Positions 1 through 10,250 of a DNA stretch of 64,000 bases are shown here, one piece after another (the stretch's first letter is position 1; each line of letters begins with the position of its first letter). Position numbers and translations under genes: made by a program. The stretch comes from Dryomyza anilis. Taxonomy: Eukaryota > Arthropoda > Insecta > Diptera > Dryomyzidae. The notes under the pieces are model-generated. The model did not search any database. It saw only the letters and a program-made list of their open reading frames with translations, and was not told the origin of the DNA. The stretch lies in NCBI GenBank assembly GCA_951804985.1, contig OX638133.1, forward strand, positions 56,376,028 through 56,440,027. Direction: 5' to 3'.

Positions 1-590
1 ATTCTTCTTGTATACGAAGTTATCACTCGTTGAACAGAATTTTCTACCTACGTCTCTTTTTTCGTCATTTGAAGTATGTATAGGGTAATTTTAAACATAC
101 TGATGTTCGAAAAGAAACAAAAAATGAATTCTTGTATATAAAGTTGACACTCGTTGATCGATATTTTCTGCGTACGTGTCTTTTGTTGTTCGTTGGGAAA
201 ACGTGTTCGCGTCGGTAATAATTTTGTTATTTGCAAATTAAATAAATATATAAATTGTGTTATAAAAAGTACTAATGGTAACAGAGAATAATATAGTGCA
301 GTATATAATTTCTGAAACTAATGTGAAAAAACCACAAATAAAAATCAGTGTTTCGATTTTCAAAAAGAATGTTGAATGTTTTTTTAAAAAAGCCTCCGTG
401 AATTCCTTGCCTACGCTATGTGCTGTACTGAGATCAACTGAAATTGTACCAAATATAAAGCGAGCCTATCATCAAAGTAAACTCTGAAAAGAAATATTTT
501 CCATTGCGTACTGATAATTTCAATCCCAGGAAATTTTATTTTCATTTTTATCTTAAAATGAAATATTAAGTTGACACTTTTTTGCACTAT
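1..590. other. Flank module upstream of element A (unit 1)
   Basis: Non-coding, AT-rich pre-insertion DNA that ends in the target duplication CTAT at 587-590. The same module appears before every element A copy in the window, in plus orientation in units 1 to 4 and inverted at 43069-44110 and 48068-49140. Short open frames here (for example 275-487) contain nothing recognisable and differ between copies. Compared with unit 4, about 460 bp are deleted near position 449. Confidence 0.75.
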
Positions 591-787
591 AGTCACATGC
601 ATTTTAGTATTATTTAAAATATGAAACTTTGTTCTGGCAATTGTATTCTCTTTTATGCTTTATTCTTATGCTGGAGTGCAAGCTTTGAGTGAGCACGACA
701 GTCAGTTCATGTTTAAGCAACAGCGACACAAGTCGCATAATTAATGTTACTAATAAAATCCATTGAACCTTAAAATAAATCTTGACA
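591..787 (+). repeat. 5' LTR of element A, copy 1
   Basis: About 197 bp, matching the 204-bp LTRs of the full-length copies but with TGTCA altered to AGTCA at the start and about 7 bp lost after TCTGGCAAT. It ends in TGACA at 787, so the termini are a TGTCA/TGACA inverted repeat. A CTAT target duplication precedes it (587-590). A primer-binding-like stretch follows. Confidence 0.85.
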
Positions 788-809
788 AATAATCAGAAGT
801 GGGATTAAT

Positions 810-2421
810 ATGGATTTCACAAATTTCAAGAACTCGAATTTAAAGCAAATTCTTCGACAATTGGGTGCGAAGACAACTGGGAACAAACATTAATTGATTA
901 CATGTTTGCAAGAATTCCAGGAAGAAGATGTGCAAAAAGCTGTTGCGGATTCAGCAGGATTGATGACTGATGACGATGAGATTCTACAGGACGAAGCTAT
1001 GGTAGTGAACAGTGAGGATGCGGTGAAGATATTGCAGGATGAGCTGAGCGGTCTTCGAAGTGTTATGGAGATGCTCACTCAGCAACTACAACACGTAAGC
1101 AGTTCGCCGACGCCAGGAGCGCAGAGTCTGTCTTCGCAAAAAAGTCCAATCGAGCCAGTACAGTCGTGCACAGTATCAAATTTGAAAGCAGCGCGCATGA
1201 CAATTCATGGTGATTCGCATAATTTGCCGACGCCGAGTGTGGCTGTATGTACGAATGCATATATGCCGACAGCAAACGAATCGACGTTTCGAGAAACGAG
1301 ACAGACATACTCGCCGAATTTTAGTGCGTCGAATTTGCAAACAACGAATTTACATGCGCAGAGTTTGCATGCGTCGAATGTAGCGGCGCGTATGAATGTG
1401 TATGCGCAAGTGACGCCGACTGCGTCGACGGCTCTGCGCCGCATGCAGCGAATGTGCTGCCGATACACATACAGAGAGAAGCAGCGAGGACGACCTACTC
1501 GCCGATTGTTTCTTCTGCTGTCCGTATAGTAACGAGTATTTGTCAGTTCCTTCGTGTGTCGTTGGTAACTGCAATGGTCAAATACAAAACACAAACAATC
1601 AATTTGGTTCAACAAATTCATTCGCGTCGAATAATGTGTTTAGTAATCAAAAGACAAATGTGCGCGATATTATCCAAATGTTGCCGGAGTTTAATCCGTG
1701 TGCTGGTGACATAAATTCAATGCAATTTAAAAACAGAATCGAACAATTAAAAAGTGTTTATCGTTGGAACGAAACTTTGGTTCTGTTTGCAGTTTAAAGT
1801 AAACTCAGTGGTGCTGCTAAATTATGGGTAGATGTACAAAATGTTTTCCATCAATGGTCAGAATTTGTTTCTGCGTTTTTAACAGATTTTCCATGCGTGC
1901 TAAATACTGCTGACGTCCACATGCATCTGATGCAGACACATAACCTGAAAAGTGAGACAGTGATCGAATTTTATTATAAAATGCTCGCAATGGGTCGCCG
2001 AGGACATTTAGATGACAATGCAATTTGTCGATACATTATAAATGGTTTAACTGGCGACGGTCTGCGGAAAGCGCTGTCAGTGTCCAATTTTGTGAAATGT
2101 TCTGATTTGTTAAAAACATTAAATAGTGTTGTTACAAACGTAAAGAAAGCTTCCAACACTGTCGCGCCGGTGCCGCAAATGTGTGGACAAAGATACAATT
2201 ATAGTGACAATAAAGAAAAATCAAACGAATTTAACAATAAATCTGTGACAAGGCCTGGGCCAATATGTTTTAATTGTCGTGCGCGTGGACACATTGCTAA
2301 GAATTGTACGCAACTCAATCGTCAAAAATGTCAAAAATGTTCACCAACTGCGCATGATGTAAGATCATGTCCGCAAAATTCCGTGCCAGTGAATACAGTT
2401 GTAGACAATAAAGAACAATAA
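810..2421 (+). pseudogene. gag of element A, copy 1 (broken)
   Basis: Gag packages element RNA. The ATG at 810 opens a SAP-like motif (about residues 9-35; key pattern LKQILRQLG then GNKHxLI), but codon 28 is TAA (891-893; intact copies have GAA). The frame stays open over 894-1529, shifts after a 29-nt segment near 1436 (compared with the inverted copies), and resumes at 1540. A second stop at 1795-1797 is found in every copy in the window. The 1897-2421 part has a CX2CX4HX4C knuckle (CFNC...H...C), then a second one that is damaged by linker rearrangement. The product would be non-functional. Confidence 0.85.
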
Positions 2422-4140
2422 TATGATTAAAAATATTTTAATAAATGGTGAACAGTACAAAGCGCTTATTGATTCGGGAAGCAGCAAATCGTTAATTAAA
2501 AAAAGTTGTAGTTTTGAAGATTAAAGGCAAAATTAATATATGCAACAAAGATAGCTACGTCGATTTCTATTGATAGTCAGGAGTATCAATGTGATTTATT
2601 GATAATTGACGATGATATTATGACACACGACGTCATAATCGGTACTGACATTTTATGCAACAGTCGGGTTGTAATCGAAAAAGGACAATGTCAAGTGTAT
2701 GCAATTGACAATAATAATATAAATGTCGGTGAAAAACTTGATACCGACGAGAAAAAGAAATGAATTGTTATTCAAACTGTTTTGGTGAAAATCTTAGTGA
2801 ACTGGGCAAGTGCAGTAAAATAAAAATGGAAATCGCGGTAACGTCATCAAAACCAATAATTAAAAAACCGTACCCAATACAAATTCCTAAGCAGCAATCG
2901 GTTGAGAAAATAATTGCAGAACTGTTAGATTTAAATATTCTTTATATTCATCGCCTATAGTTTTTTTTTTGCGGAAACAAAACGGCGAGGACAAAATGTG
3001 ACCTCGTCGATTTTCGCGAATTAAACGCTATAACTGAAAAACAACCATGGCCAATGCCTAGTGTAGAAGGAGTACTGTCTACGCTAACCGGTAACAAATA
3101 TTTTTCAACATTGGACCTGATGTCTGGTTACTATCAGATCGAGATCAGCGAGGAGTCGAAGCGATACACGGCATTCGGGACGCACAACGGCCACTTCGAG
3201 TTCAACCGCATGCCATTTGGTTTGCGTAATTCGCCGAGCACATTTCAACGGATGATGTCAAAAATTATTGAGCCGTTGGGCAATAAAGTGATAAGCTATG
3301 TGGATGAAGTAATTGTGGCTTCAAACTCCTTTCAAGAAGGATTACAAAATCTCGAAGAATTTTTGCGTGTAATACAGGAGTAGGGTCTGACGCTACTATT
3401 ATCAAAATGTCATTTCATGCAGAGCAGTGTATCATTTTTGGGTCATGAACTTGATGAGCATGGCATAAGACCAGGTAGATTAAAAACTGTCGCAATACAG
3501 GAGTTCCCTGTTCCGAAAAATGTTTCGGACACAAGACGATTTCTTGGACTCACAGGATTTTTCCGAAAATTTATTGACTACTAATGAAGAAAGATGTCGC
3601 TTTTCGATGGACAAATGAATGTGATGACGCGTTTCAACATTTAATATGTTTGCTGAGCAGTGAACCTCTACTTGGAGTATACAATGTGAACAAGCAACAT
3701 CAACTACATACTGACGGAAGCAGTATCGGCGATGTTACTTCAACGTGAAGAGGACGGATGTTTAAAACCTGTAGCATTTTTCAGTCGGCTATGTAATGAT
3801 GCTGAGAGCAAATATCGCGGATATGAGCTGGAAGTTTTGGCGATTGTCGAAGGATGTCAGAGATTTCGCAAGAAATTCACAATTATCACCGATTGTTCTG
3901 CGATAACTAACTTCAAATCGACGAAACCTTTAATTCCGCGTATTGCACGTTGGTTTTTAAAATTATTGGAGTATGATTATGACGTGATGCATCGTCCCGG
4001 TGACGCAATGATACATGTCGATGCGATGAGTCGTGCGCCAGTTGAAGCAGCAATTAATCCAGAAGACATTACGGGTAGCATTATGTCAATGTGTCAATGG
4101 ATGATTGGCTGTACACCATGCAGAAACAAGATCCTAAGGT
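2422..4140 (+). pseudogene. pol of element A, copy 1 (protease, RT, RNase H; broken)
   Basis: Protease signature LIDSGSS lies near 2464-2485. RT begins near 2760; a TGA at about 2999 and a frameshift separate its N-terminal part from the core at 3054-3383 (LDLMSGYYQIEI, MPFGLRNSPSTFQRMM). The active-site box is YVDE at 3297-3308 where Ty3/Gypsy RTs have YxDD. A TAG follows at 3381-3383. The RT connection/tether part continues to about 3580. A one-base shift at about 3730 disrupts the RNase H start, and RNase H continues over 3732-4140. Integrase is absent. Confidence 0.85.
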
Positions 4141-4506
4141 GTAGCTTATTTGCTTAGCGGTTCCTGACGCAACATTTGAATCCAGCGAAGTAGTATTTGG
4201 AAACTGTTCATCAGAATTTCCCTAAAAATGATATTTAAAAAACACTTAGCACAAACCAATAACCGATCAATGTTAAACCAACCATGTTTAATTCCTCACT
4301 ATCCTTGACGGGATTCTGATTACACAACAAATCAAAGAGTATTAACGACCTGCAAAAGAGACACAACCCTTAAATTCCGGATGACTCTCACGATATTTCA
4401 TATAGACGGTGTTCATTGAGTCAACTGCTTGAATTCCGTGTCTGGAAGTAAGAATGATCAAGTGAACGTTGTAATTTCTTTAGTTAATTGCTCACTCACC
4501 ATAACT
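4141..4506. other. Unassigned sequence after the element A breakpoint (unit 1)
   Basis: About 366 bp between the pol breakpoint and the 468-bp repeats. No open frame, terminal repeat or RNA fold is recognisable. Identical or nearly so in units 2 and 3 (13582-13947, 23352-23717) and absent from unit 4 and the inverted copies. Confidence 0.6.
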
Positions 4507-5434
4507 AAGATCGTTATTATCGCCCTCACATAAGAACAAATGCTTATTTATCCAATTATTTTGACAGCCGTTGTTAAAAATAATCGGAACGAAGCGGAAT
4601 TAACTTAAGAACTAAGAGAACGAAGTGGAATTCAGATCTGCCTACTTTTGGTCAAGGTTTATTAAGGAAGGTGAGGAAAATTTGGAGAGGCTACAAATTT
4701 GAGCGTAATTCTGTACACATATTTCAAATTTGAAATATTTTTCCTTATACAAAAGTCAGTGCGATTTTTGTTTTTATTGAAATTTTCTGTATAATAACGT
4801 CAATCAATTTGTTATTGTTTATAATTAAATTAATTTATTTTTTGTTTCATGTCATTTGATTGTATAGAATAATTTAAATTGTCTTCAAGATTAGTTAAAT
4901 ACAAGAGTGGAGTGTACAACGTCTAGGTGTAGTCGACAAAGGACACCATATAAACGTGTCAGTTCAGTTATTATAAGATCGTTATTATCGCCCTCACATA
5001 AGAACAAATGCTTATTTATCCAATTATTTTGACAGCCGTTGTTAAAAATAATCGGAACGAAGCGGAATCAACTTAAGAACTAAGAGAACGAAGTGGAATT
5101 CAGATCTGCCTACTTTTGGTCAAGGTGTATTAAGGAAGGTGAGGAAAATTTGGAGAGGCTACAAATTTGAGCGTAATTCTGTACACATATTTCAAATTTG
5201 AAATATTTTTCCTTATACAAAAGTCAGTGCGATTTTTGTTTTTATTGAAATTTTCTGTATAATAACGTCAATCAATTTGTTATTGTTTATAATTAAATTA
5301 ATTTATTTTTTGTTTCATGTCATTTGATTGTATAGAATAATTTAAATTGTCTTCAAGATTAGTTAAATACAAGAGTGGAGTGTACAACGTCTAGGTGTAG
5401 TCGACAAAGGACACCATATAAACGTGTCAGTTCA
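4507..5434 (+). repeat. 468-bp tandem repeat, 2 copies (unit 1)
   Basis: Two direct copies starting at 4507 and 4975 with AAGATCGTTATTATCGCCC. They are separated by the 8-nt linker GTTATTAT and the last ends at CGTGTCAGTTCA. Each copy contains a perfect 20-bp palindrome, ATATTTCAAATTTGAAATAT, and two similar GAACGAAG(C/T)GGAATT motifs. No coding capacity. Could be a satellite/minisatellite or a repeated part of an unknown element. Confidence 0.9.
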
Positions 5435-6703
5435 ATAGCTCATCAGCGCCTTCGCACTTGTTCTCGGCCAAGTGTGTTAGGGTTCCACATTAGTAGAGCT
5501 ATGACCAAAGTGCATTTTAAAATATACTAGCTGGACCCGTGCGCATCTACGTCGGTGCAAAGATTAACTAAATGTAAATAGTGGATATATAAAAAGTGAG
5601 CTTGTGTGGGAGGTACTAAGTGCCTTTATCCCATCACACCCGCATTTTACGTGACGATTAGTATATTAAATGTTACGCCCTTCTTTGATTTTTATTACTA
5701 CATTTAAAACTTAAAACTTTTTGTATTTGTAAAGTTTTGGTTATATAGGAGGCCCGTCACTATGTCCAATCATGCCCATATTGATACTTTGTTTCCATTT
5801 GTATAATTCTACTATTAAGAGGTCAGGAGTTATAGCATTTTTCATGTTATGGATATATGGGAGAAGCACGCCCTTTTGTCCAATCCCTCATAAAATTTTT
5901 TAAAAGATAAACAACCACAATATACATCAAAGTTTTAAGGACCTATATAAATGCTGCTGCTTATATGGCATTATTCTATCTTATATGTTGCCTAGAGTCG
6001 GTGGCTCGTCTGGTTAGCTCGGCAATCAATGGCAAACCTACGAGAGTAAACAATGCATTGTAGTCACAATTCGTAAAATGTTTTTCGCAAATTAGCGAAG
6101 AATTTTTTTAATAACATTACACAAGATTCGCTCCATAGCTTTAGCTTCTGGGGATCACTGCGAACGTGGAAAAATTTTCTTTTATCCACGATTGACGGCA
6201 GTTAGAACAAGACGATTGCAGCATTATTTTGGCTAAATAGTCCGTTGCGAATTCACTTTTGACAATTTTATTTTTTAATAAATATTTATCGACCTCAACG
6301 AGGAAATTCAAAAAACGAATGACAAAAAAAATAAATTTTTAATAATAACAAAAGAGAGAAATGTTCATACTTTCCTCACCTTGTTAAATACACCTTGCTT
6401 TTGGTAGCAGATGTTGATTCCATCCGTACCGTTGTTGAAGCGGTGTTGTTAACTTCACGCATATATTTGTGCTGTTGTCAGAGTTCCAAGTCGTGTCGGC
6501 TCGGCGACGGCGGCGCAGCTTAGTCGTCATTTTCAGGCAATTCAGCCGCTGCCGATAGAGGCGACTAAATACGGCTGAGCTGTGAATTCAAATTATCGAC
6601 TTGCCGATAAAATTATAAATTTTTTTCAAAAACGAAAAACCGTGTTTTTTTGGCATTCTATAGTTTGGTAAGCGTTTAATACAAATTCGCATTCAAGCCT
6701 TGG
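5435..6703. other. Composite non-coding repeat DNA (unit 1)
   Basis: No gene. Visible parts: a stretch around 5528-5570 beginning CTAGCTGGACCCGTGCGC; a SINE-like fragment at about 5993-6062 sharing AATGGCAAACCTAC with the SINE at 8088-8298; a segment at 6375-6405 that resembles the reverse complement of part of the 468-bp repeat (AAGGTGTATT...GGTGAGGAAA); and a GC-rich motif at about 6490-6520 that recurs inverted near 50662-50700. Confidence 0.6.
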
Positions 6704-8087
6704 GTTACCCAGCCGGCCAAACTACCATAAACGATATCGTAAAAGATAGCAAATATTCGTAAATAATGAAATAAATAATCGCATACGAGAATCGTAAATG
6801 ATTAGAAAACGCATACAGTTTCGTTCTTAATTTGTCCATCGTAACGAGCAGTGTTCACACTTTTCGCCAATGCAAATGGAGTAGATTAGGATAATTTGAG
6901 GAGTAGAAATGAGTGAAATGAAGTAGAATTGAAAATATAGCAAAATAAAGTTGATTTAATGTAAAAGGAGATAAGAATAAATTTTATTGAAAAGGAATAG
7001 AATTATATATTATTTATATAAATTAATAAATATGACAATATTTTAACATTTTTATTAATTCCGTATTTTATGAATTTTCAATAATACTGATGTTTACTGA
7101 GTGGTACGGTCGAGAGTTGCGGTATATCTGGAACACTCAATGATATATATGTTGTTTTCAAATTTTACCTTAATACAGCTGATATAAACTAATATTATAT
7201 TATAACTTCTTAATGACCAGAGCATAAGGACTACATTTATTTAACAGATAATCGATCATACTTATTATGAAAATAATAATATTGACATTTTAATTGGAGC
7301 CCTAAGAAAATTTTCTCATCAAAATAAAACAAATTAACCAATTTTTACGAAGGGAGTAGATTTAAGTGAAAGGGAGTAGAAAATTATGAGAAAGGAGTAG
7401 AAAATACAACTACCGGAGTGGAGGTATAAATTTTAAAAGTACGAATGAAATGGACTTGATCTACTCCGATCGGAGTAGAATTAGAACACTGGTAACGAGG
7501 TACCATAAACAAACTGAAAAAACTCATATATGATAAATTTTCGATCGGTCATGATCGTAAAATACGATTATGTACTCGTTATAAACGATAGTTTTTGTTC
7601 GTAATCGAACTCGTTTTTAATTTTTTTTCGATTCAGTTTTAATCGGAAATGATAACAAGTTTTAACTCTTTTACGAGCTTTTGCCTACTTTTTTAACGGT
7701 ACAAAAAAAATTAAGTAAATGCATTTAATTTGTATATTAAGCTCTCAAATGCATTTGTATTTACTTCTCAATTACATCAAATGATTTAAAATTATCACTA
7801 AAACAATTCAATCTTGTTAAAAATATTGAACATTTCTGGTATTTTTTTTTATATGAACTTTTGATTGCTAAAACAATAATAAATTTTAACAATCTTTTGT
7901 TACGATTTAAACACTCGAAAAATACGAGCAATTGTTATTTACGAACAAAATATGATTGTTTTTTTCATTGACATTTATCATCGTTTTTTACGAGCAAAAT
8001 GATCGAAATTTATGATTATTTTGAATCGCCAAACGAACGTAATTTACAATAATCATATAAAATGTGTGTAGATGCCGACTGGGTAAC
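6704..8087. mobile_element. TIR element with GTTACCCAG ends (unit 1)
   Basis: Bounded by an inverted repeat of about 14 bp, GTTACCCAGCCGGC at 6704 and its complement with one mismatch ending at 8087. The interior is AT-rich with many short CGAT/TCGTAAA motifs and no transposase, so it would be non-autonomous. It lies next to a SINE fragment, and the left flank (TTCAAGCC) resembles the SINE B-box, so the element may have split a SINE. No convincing target duplication. The inverted repeat could partly be SINE sequence. Confidence 0.55.
6849..7491. mobile_element. hAT-like MITE nested in the TIR element (unit 1)
   Basis: Begins CAGTGTTC and ends GAACACTG, with a perfect 8-bp target duplication GTAACGAG at 6841-6848 and 7492-7499. 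CAGTGTT-type ends and an 8-bp duplication are hAT hallmarks. The 643-bp interior has no open frame but repeats GGAGTAGA-type motifs near both ends, typical of subterminal transposase-binding sites (inference). The same insertion is present in units 2 and 3, so it predates the amplification. Confidence 0.85.
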
Positions 8088-8298
8088 AACGTCTTTTTAT
8101 AGAAAACATTTTCCTATACCGCGCTACATCTCGGCAGTAAATGGCAAACCTACAAGAGTAAAACATTGCATATGAAAAGCTCTCAACCGCCGTTCGGATT
8201 CGGCATTAAACTGTAGGTCCCACCACTGAGTACAATTAGAACACGCAGATGTGAGAGAGTTCGGCCTAAGTCCTTATAGGACAAACTATTGTTATGTT
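8088..8298 (+). mobile_element. SINE fragment (body and tail, no tRNA head)
   Basis: Shares with the complete SINE at 36078-36338 the stretches GTAACAACGTCTTTTTATAG (similar), CGCCGTTCGGATTCGGCA, TAAACTGTAGGTCCCACC, AACACGC and GAGAGAGTTCGGCC, in the same order. The tRNA-like A and B boxes are missing or displaced. It sits directly against the inverted-repeat end of the neighbouring TIR element. Confidence 0.75.
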
Positions 8299-9441
8299 AC
8301 TAAGTATACCTAAAAACACGCCTTTTGGTCTTCTACACTCTAATAAAGAAATGTTCATAAAGTACTTGGGGAAGCTATCGATTACTTCTGGTAAATACAT
8401 ATACGCTGTCAGAAATACTTATTGTTTGTCGTAATTAATAATAATTCGTATACGAATATTCTTGAAACTGGACGCTTAGGAAATCCATAGAATATCCATA
8501 AAAATATATAATTTTTATTTTTAGTGATAAAAGGGTGTAGTCAAATTATCTTTTATGTCGTTTATGCAACAAAATATAAGTTGAAAAAATAAAATTAAAA
8601 AAAAAACATTAAGATTATCTCTTTTTTGCCCTCTCGTTTTCTGTTCTGTAATTTCTCAGTTTATTTCTTCTTAATGTTAAAAAAATGAAAAAAAATAATA
8701 AAAACGATATTTTTTCGATCAAATAAAAAAAAATATATGTATATAAAATAAAAAATATATTTTAATATAAAACGTTTTTAATGAAAACTTTAAGGATCCA
8801 ATAGACTAAATTATCACTGCCCACGTTTCCAACAAACATTTTTCTTCGATAAAATAAAAATGAAATGAAAAAATGTTACAACCAAAATCACTTTTTATAC
8901 ATTATTTTAAAATTGTACCTTTTTATTAATAAGAAGTATAACTTGATACTTATTGATTCCTCAATACATTTTAATACCACTGAAAATTTCTTTAAGTACA
9001 CGGATAGAAAATATGTGTTTGAATATGTTTGAATATAATTAAAAAGTAATACGAAATTACCATACATGTATTAGGAATGAAGTGTAATTAAATTATAATC
9101 GAAATTGAATTTATTTTTGTTCACGTGTAAACATTATTATATTGTCCAGCAGAATATGTCAAATTTACCATAAATATGTTACAATACCAACATAAAATTT
9201 TAATTGCATTTGAATAAACTGTTTCTTGGCAATTTACTTGGTTAAAACTATGTTTCGAAACACAGAAAAAGCTGATCAAATTCGCAACGCTCGTCTTAAT
9301 TCGATAATTTACCGACTGACGAAGTTGGCAACGTTGTGCAGCATTTTCTATATACGCCATCTTTTGGCATCATTTGAACATATCGATGTTTAAAAAACAA
9401 ACAAAAAAAGAATGGGATTTAAATAAATGTATTCTTCCAAC
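8299..9441. other. AT-rich flank with a roughly 300-bp insertion (unit 1)
   Basis: No gene. The stretch 8780-8974 and the end 9274-9441 are collinear, reverse-complemented, with the flank of the inverted copies (44110-44440). Positions about 8975-9273 are an extra segment absent from the inverted copies and so a likely insertion. The part before 8780 is A/T-rich and unassigned. Confidence 0.6.
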
Positions 9442-10031
9442 ATTCTTCTTGTATACGAAGTTATCACTCGTTGAACAGAATTTTCTACCTACGTCTCTTT
9501 TTTCGTCATTTGAAGTATGTATAGGGTAATTTTAAACATACTGATGTTCGAAAAGAAACAAAAAATGAATTCTTGTATATAAAGTTGACACTCGTTGATC
9601 GATATTTTCTGCGTACGTGTCTTTTGTTGTTCGTTGGGAAAACGTGTTCGCGTCGGTAATAATTTTGTTATTTGCAAATTAAATAAATATATAAATTGTG
9701 TTATAAAAAGTACTAATGGTAACAGAGAATAATATAGTGCAGTATATAATTTCTGAAACTAATGTGAAAAAACCACAAATAAAAATCAGTGTTTCGATTT
9801 TCAAAAAGAATGTTGAATGTTTTTTTAAAAAAGCCTCCGTGAATTCCTTGCCTACGCTATGTGCTGTACTGAGATCAACTGAAATTGTACCAAATATAAA
9901 GCGAGCCTATCATCAAAGTAAACTCTGAAAAGAAATATTTTCCATTGCGTACTGATAATTTCAATCCCAGGAAATTTTATTTTCATTTTTATCTTAAAAT
10001 GAAATATTAAGTTGACACTTTTTTGCACTAT
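9442..10031. other. Flank module upstream of element A (unit 2)
   Basis: Same non-coding module as in unit 1, ending in CTAT at 10028-10031. No recognisable gene. Confidence 0.75.
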
Positions 10032-10228
10032 AGTCACATGCATTTTAGTATTATTTAAAATATGAAACTTTGTTCTGGCAATTGTATTCTCTTTTATGCT
10101 TTATTCTTATGCTGGAGTGCAAGCTTTGAGTGAGCACGACAGTCAGTTCATGTTTAAGCAACAGCGACACAAGTCGCATAATTAATGTTACTAATAAAAT
10201 CCATTGAACCTTAAAATAAATCTTGACA
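10032..10228 (+). repeat. 5' LTR of element A, copy 2
   Basis: About 197 bp, same as unit 1, including the AGTCA start mutation and the TGACA end at 10228. Confidence 0.85.
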
Positions 10229-10250
10229 AATAATCAGAAGTGGGATTAAT

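Larger units (their letters stand above)
591..4140 (+). mobile_element. Ty3/Gypsy LTR element A, copy 1, 3'-truncated
   Basis: Domain order is LTR, Gag (SAP-like motif, two zinc knuckles), aspartic protease, RT, RNase H, the Ty3/Gypsy arrangement when compared with the integrase-containing copies at 30187-34335 and 38008-43064. This copy stops inside pol at 4140. The sequence matches unit 4 up to AAGATCCTAAGGT and then switches to unrelated DNA, removing integrase and the 3' LTR. It cannot move by itself. Units 2 and 3 have the same breakpoint, so the truncation came before the tandem amplification. Confidence 0.9.
1..9441 (+). repeat. Long tandem repeat, unit 1 (9441 bp)
   Basis: The sequence at the window start recurs in the same orientation at 9442, 19350 and 29136, so units 1 to 3 lie head to tail. 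The unit start used here is only the window edge, so the true boundary is arbitrary. Order inside the unit: flank module, truncated gypsy element A, unassigned DNA, 468-bp repeats, TIR element with nested MITE, SINE fragment, AT-rich flank. Unit 1 has two 468-bp copies, the main reason it is shorter than units 2 and 3. Only scattered substitutions separate it from unit 2. Confidence 0.95.

Noticed and set aside
275..487. 70-codon open frame in the flank module
   Set aside because: Changed by deletions and frame breaks in other copies (29410-29622, 36658-37005, 43626-43838). No domain; the flank behaves as non-coding.
1205..1621. 138-codon minus-strand open frame (and its copies at 10646-11062 and 20554-20970)
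   Set aside because: Shadow of gag on the opposite strand. It follows gag codon structure and is broken differently in unit 4 (30808-31137).
4507..5434. The 468-bp repeat as an LTR pair of another element
   Set aside because: Copies are adjacent with an 8-nt linker, occur in sets of two or three, lack TG...CA ends and target duplications, and have no internal region between them.
4507..5434. CRISPR-like regular spacing
   Set aside because: Eukaryotic context, long identical units and no unique spacers.
9121..9360. 79-codon minus-strand frame in units 1 and 2
   Set aside because: It spans the 300-bp presence/absence insertion and is not kept in unit 3 or the inverted flanks.
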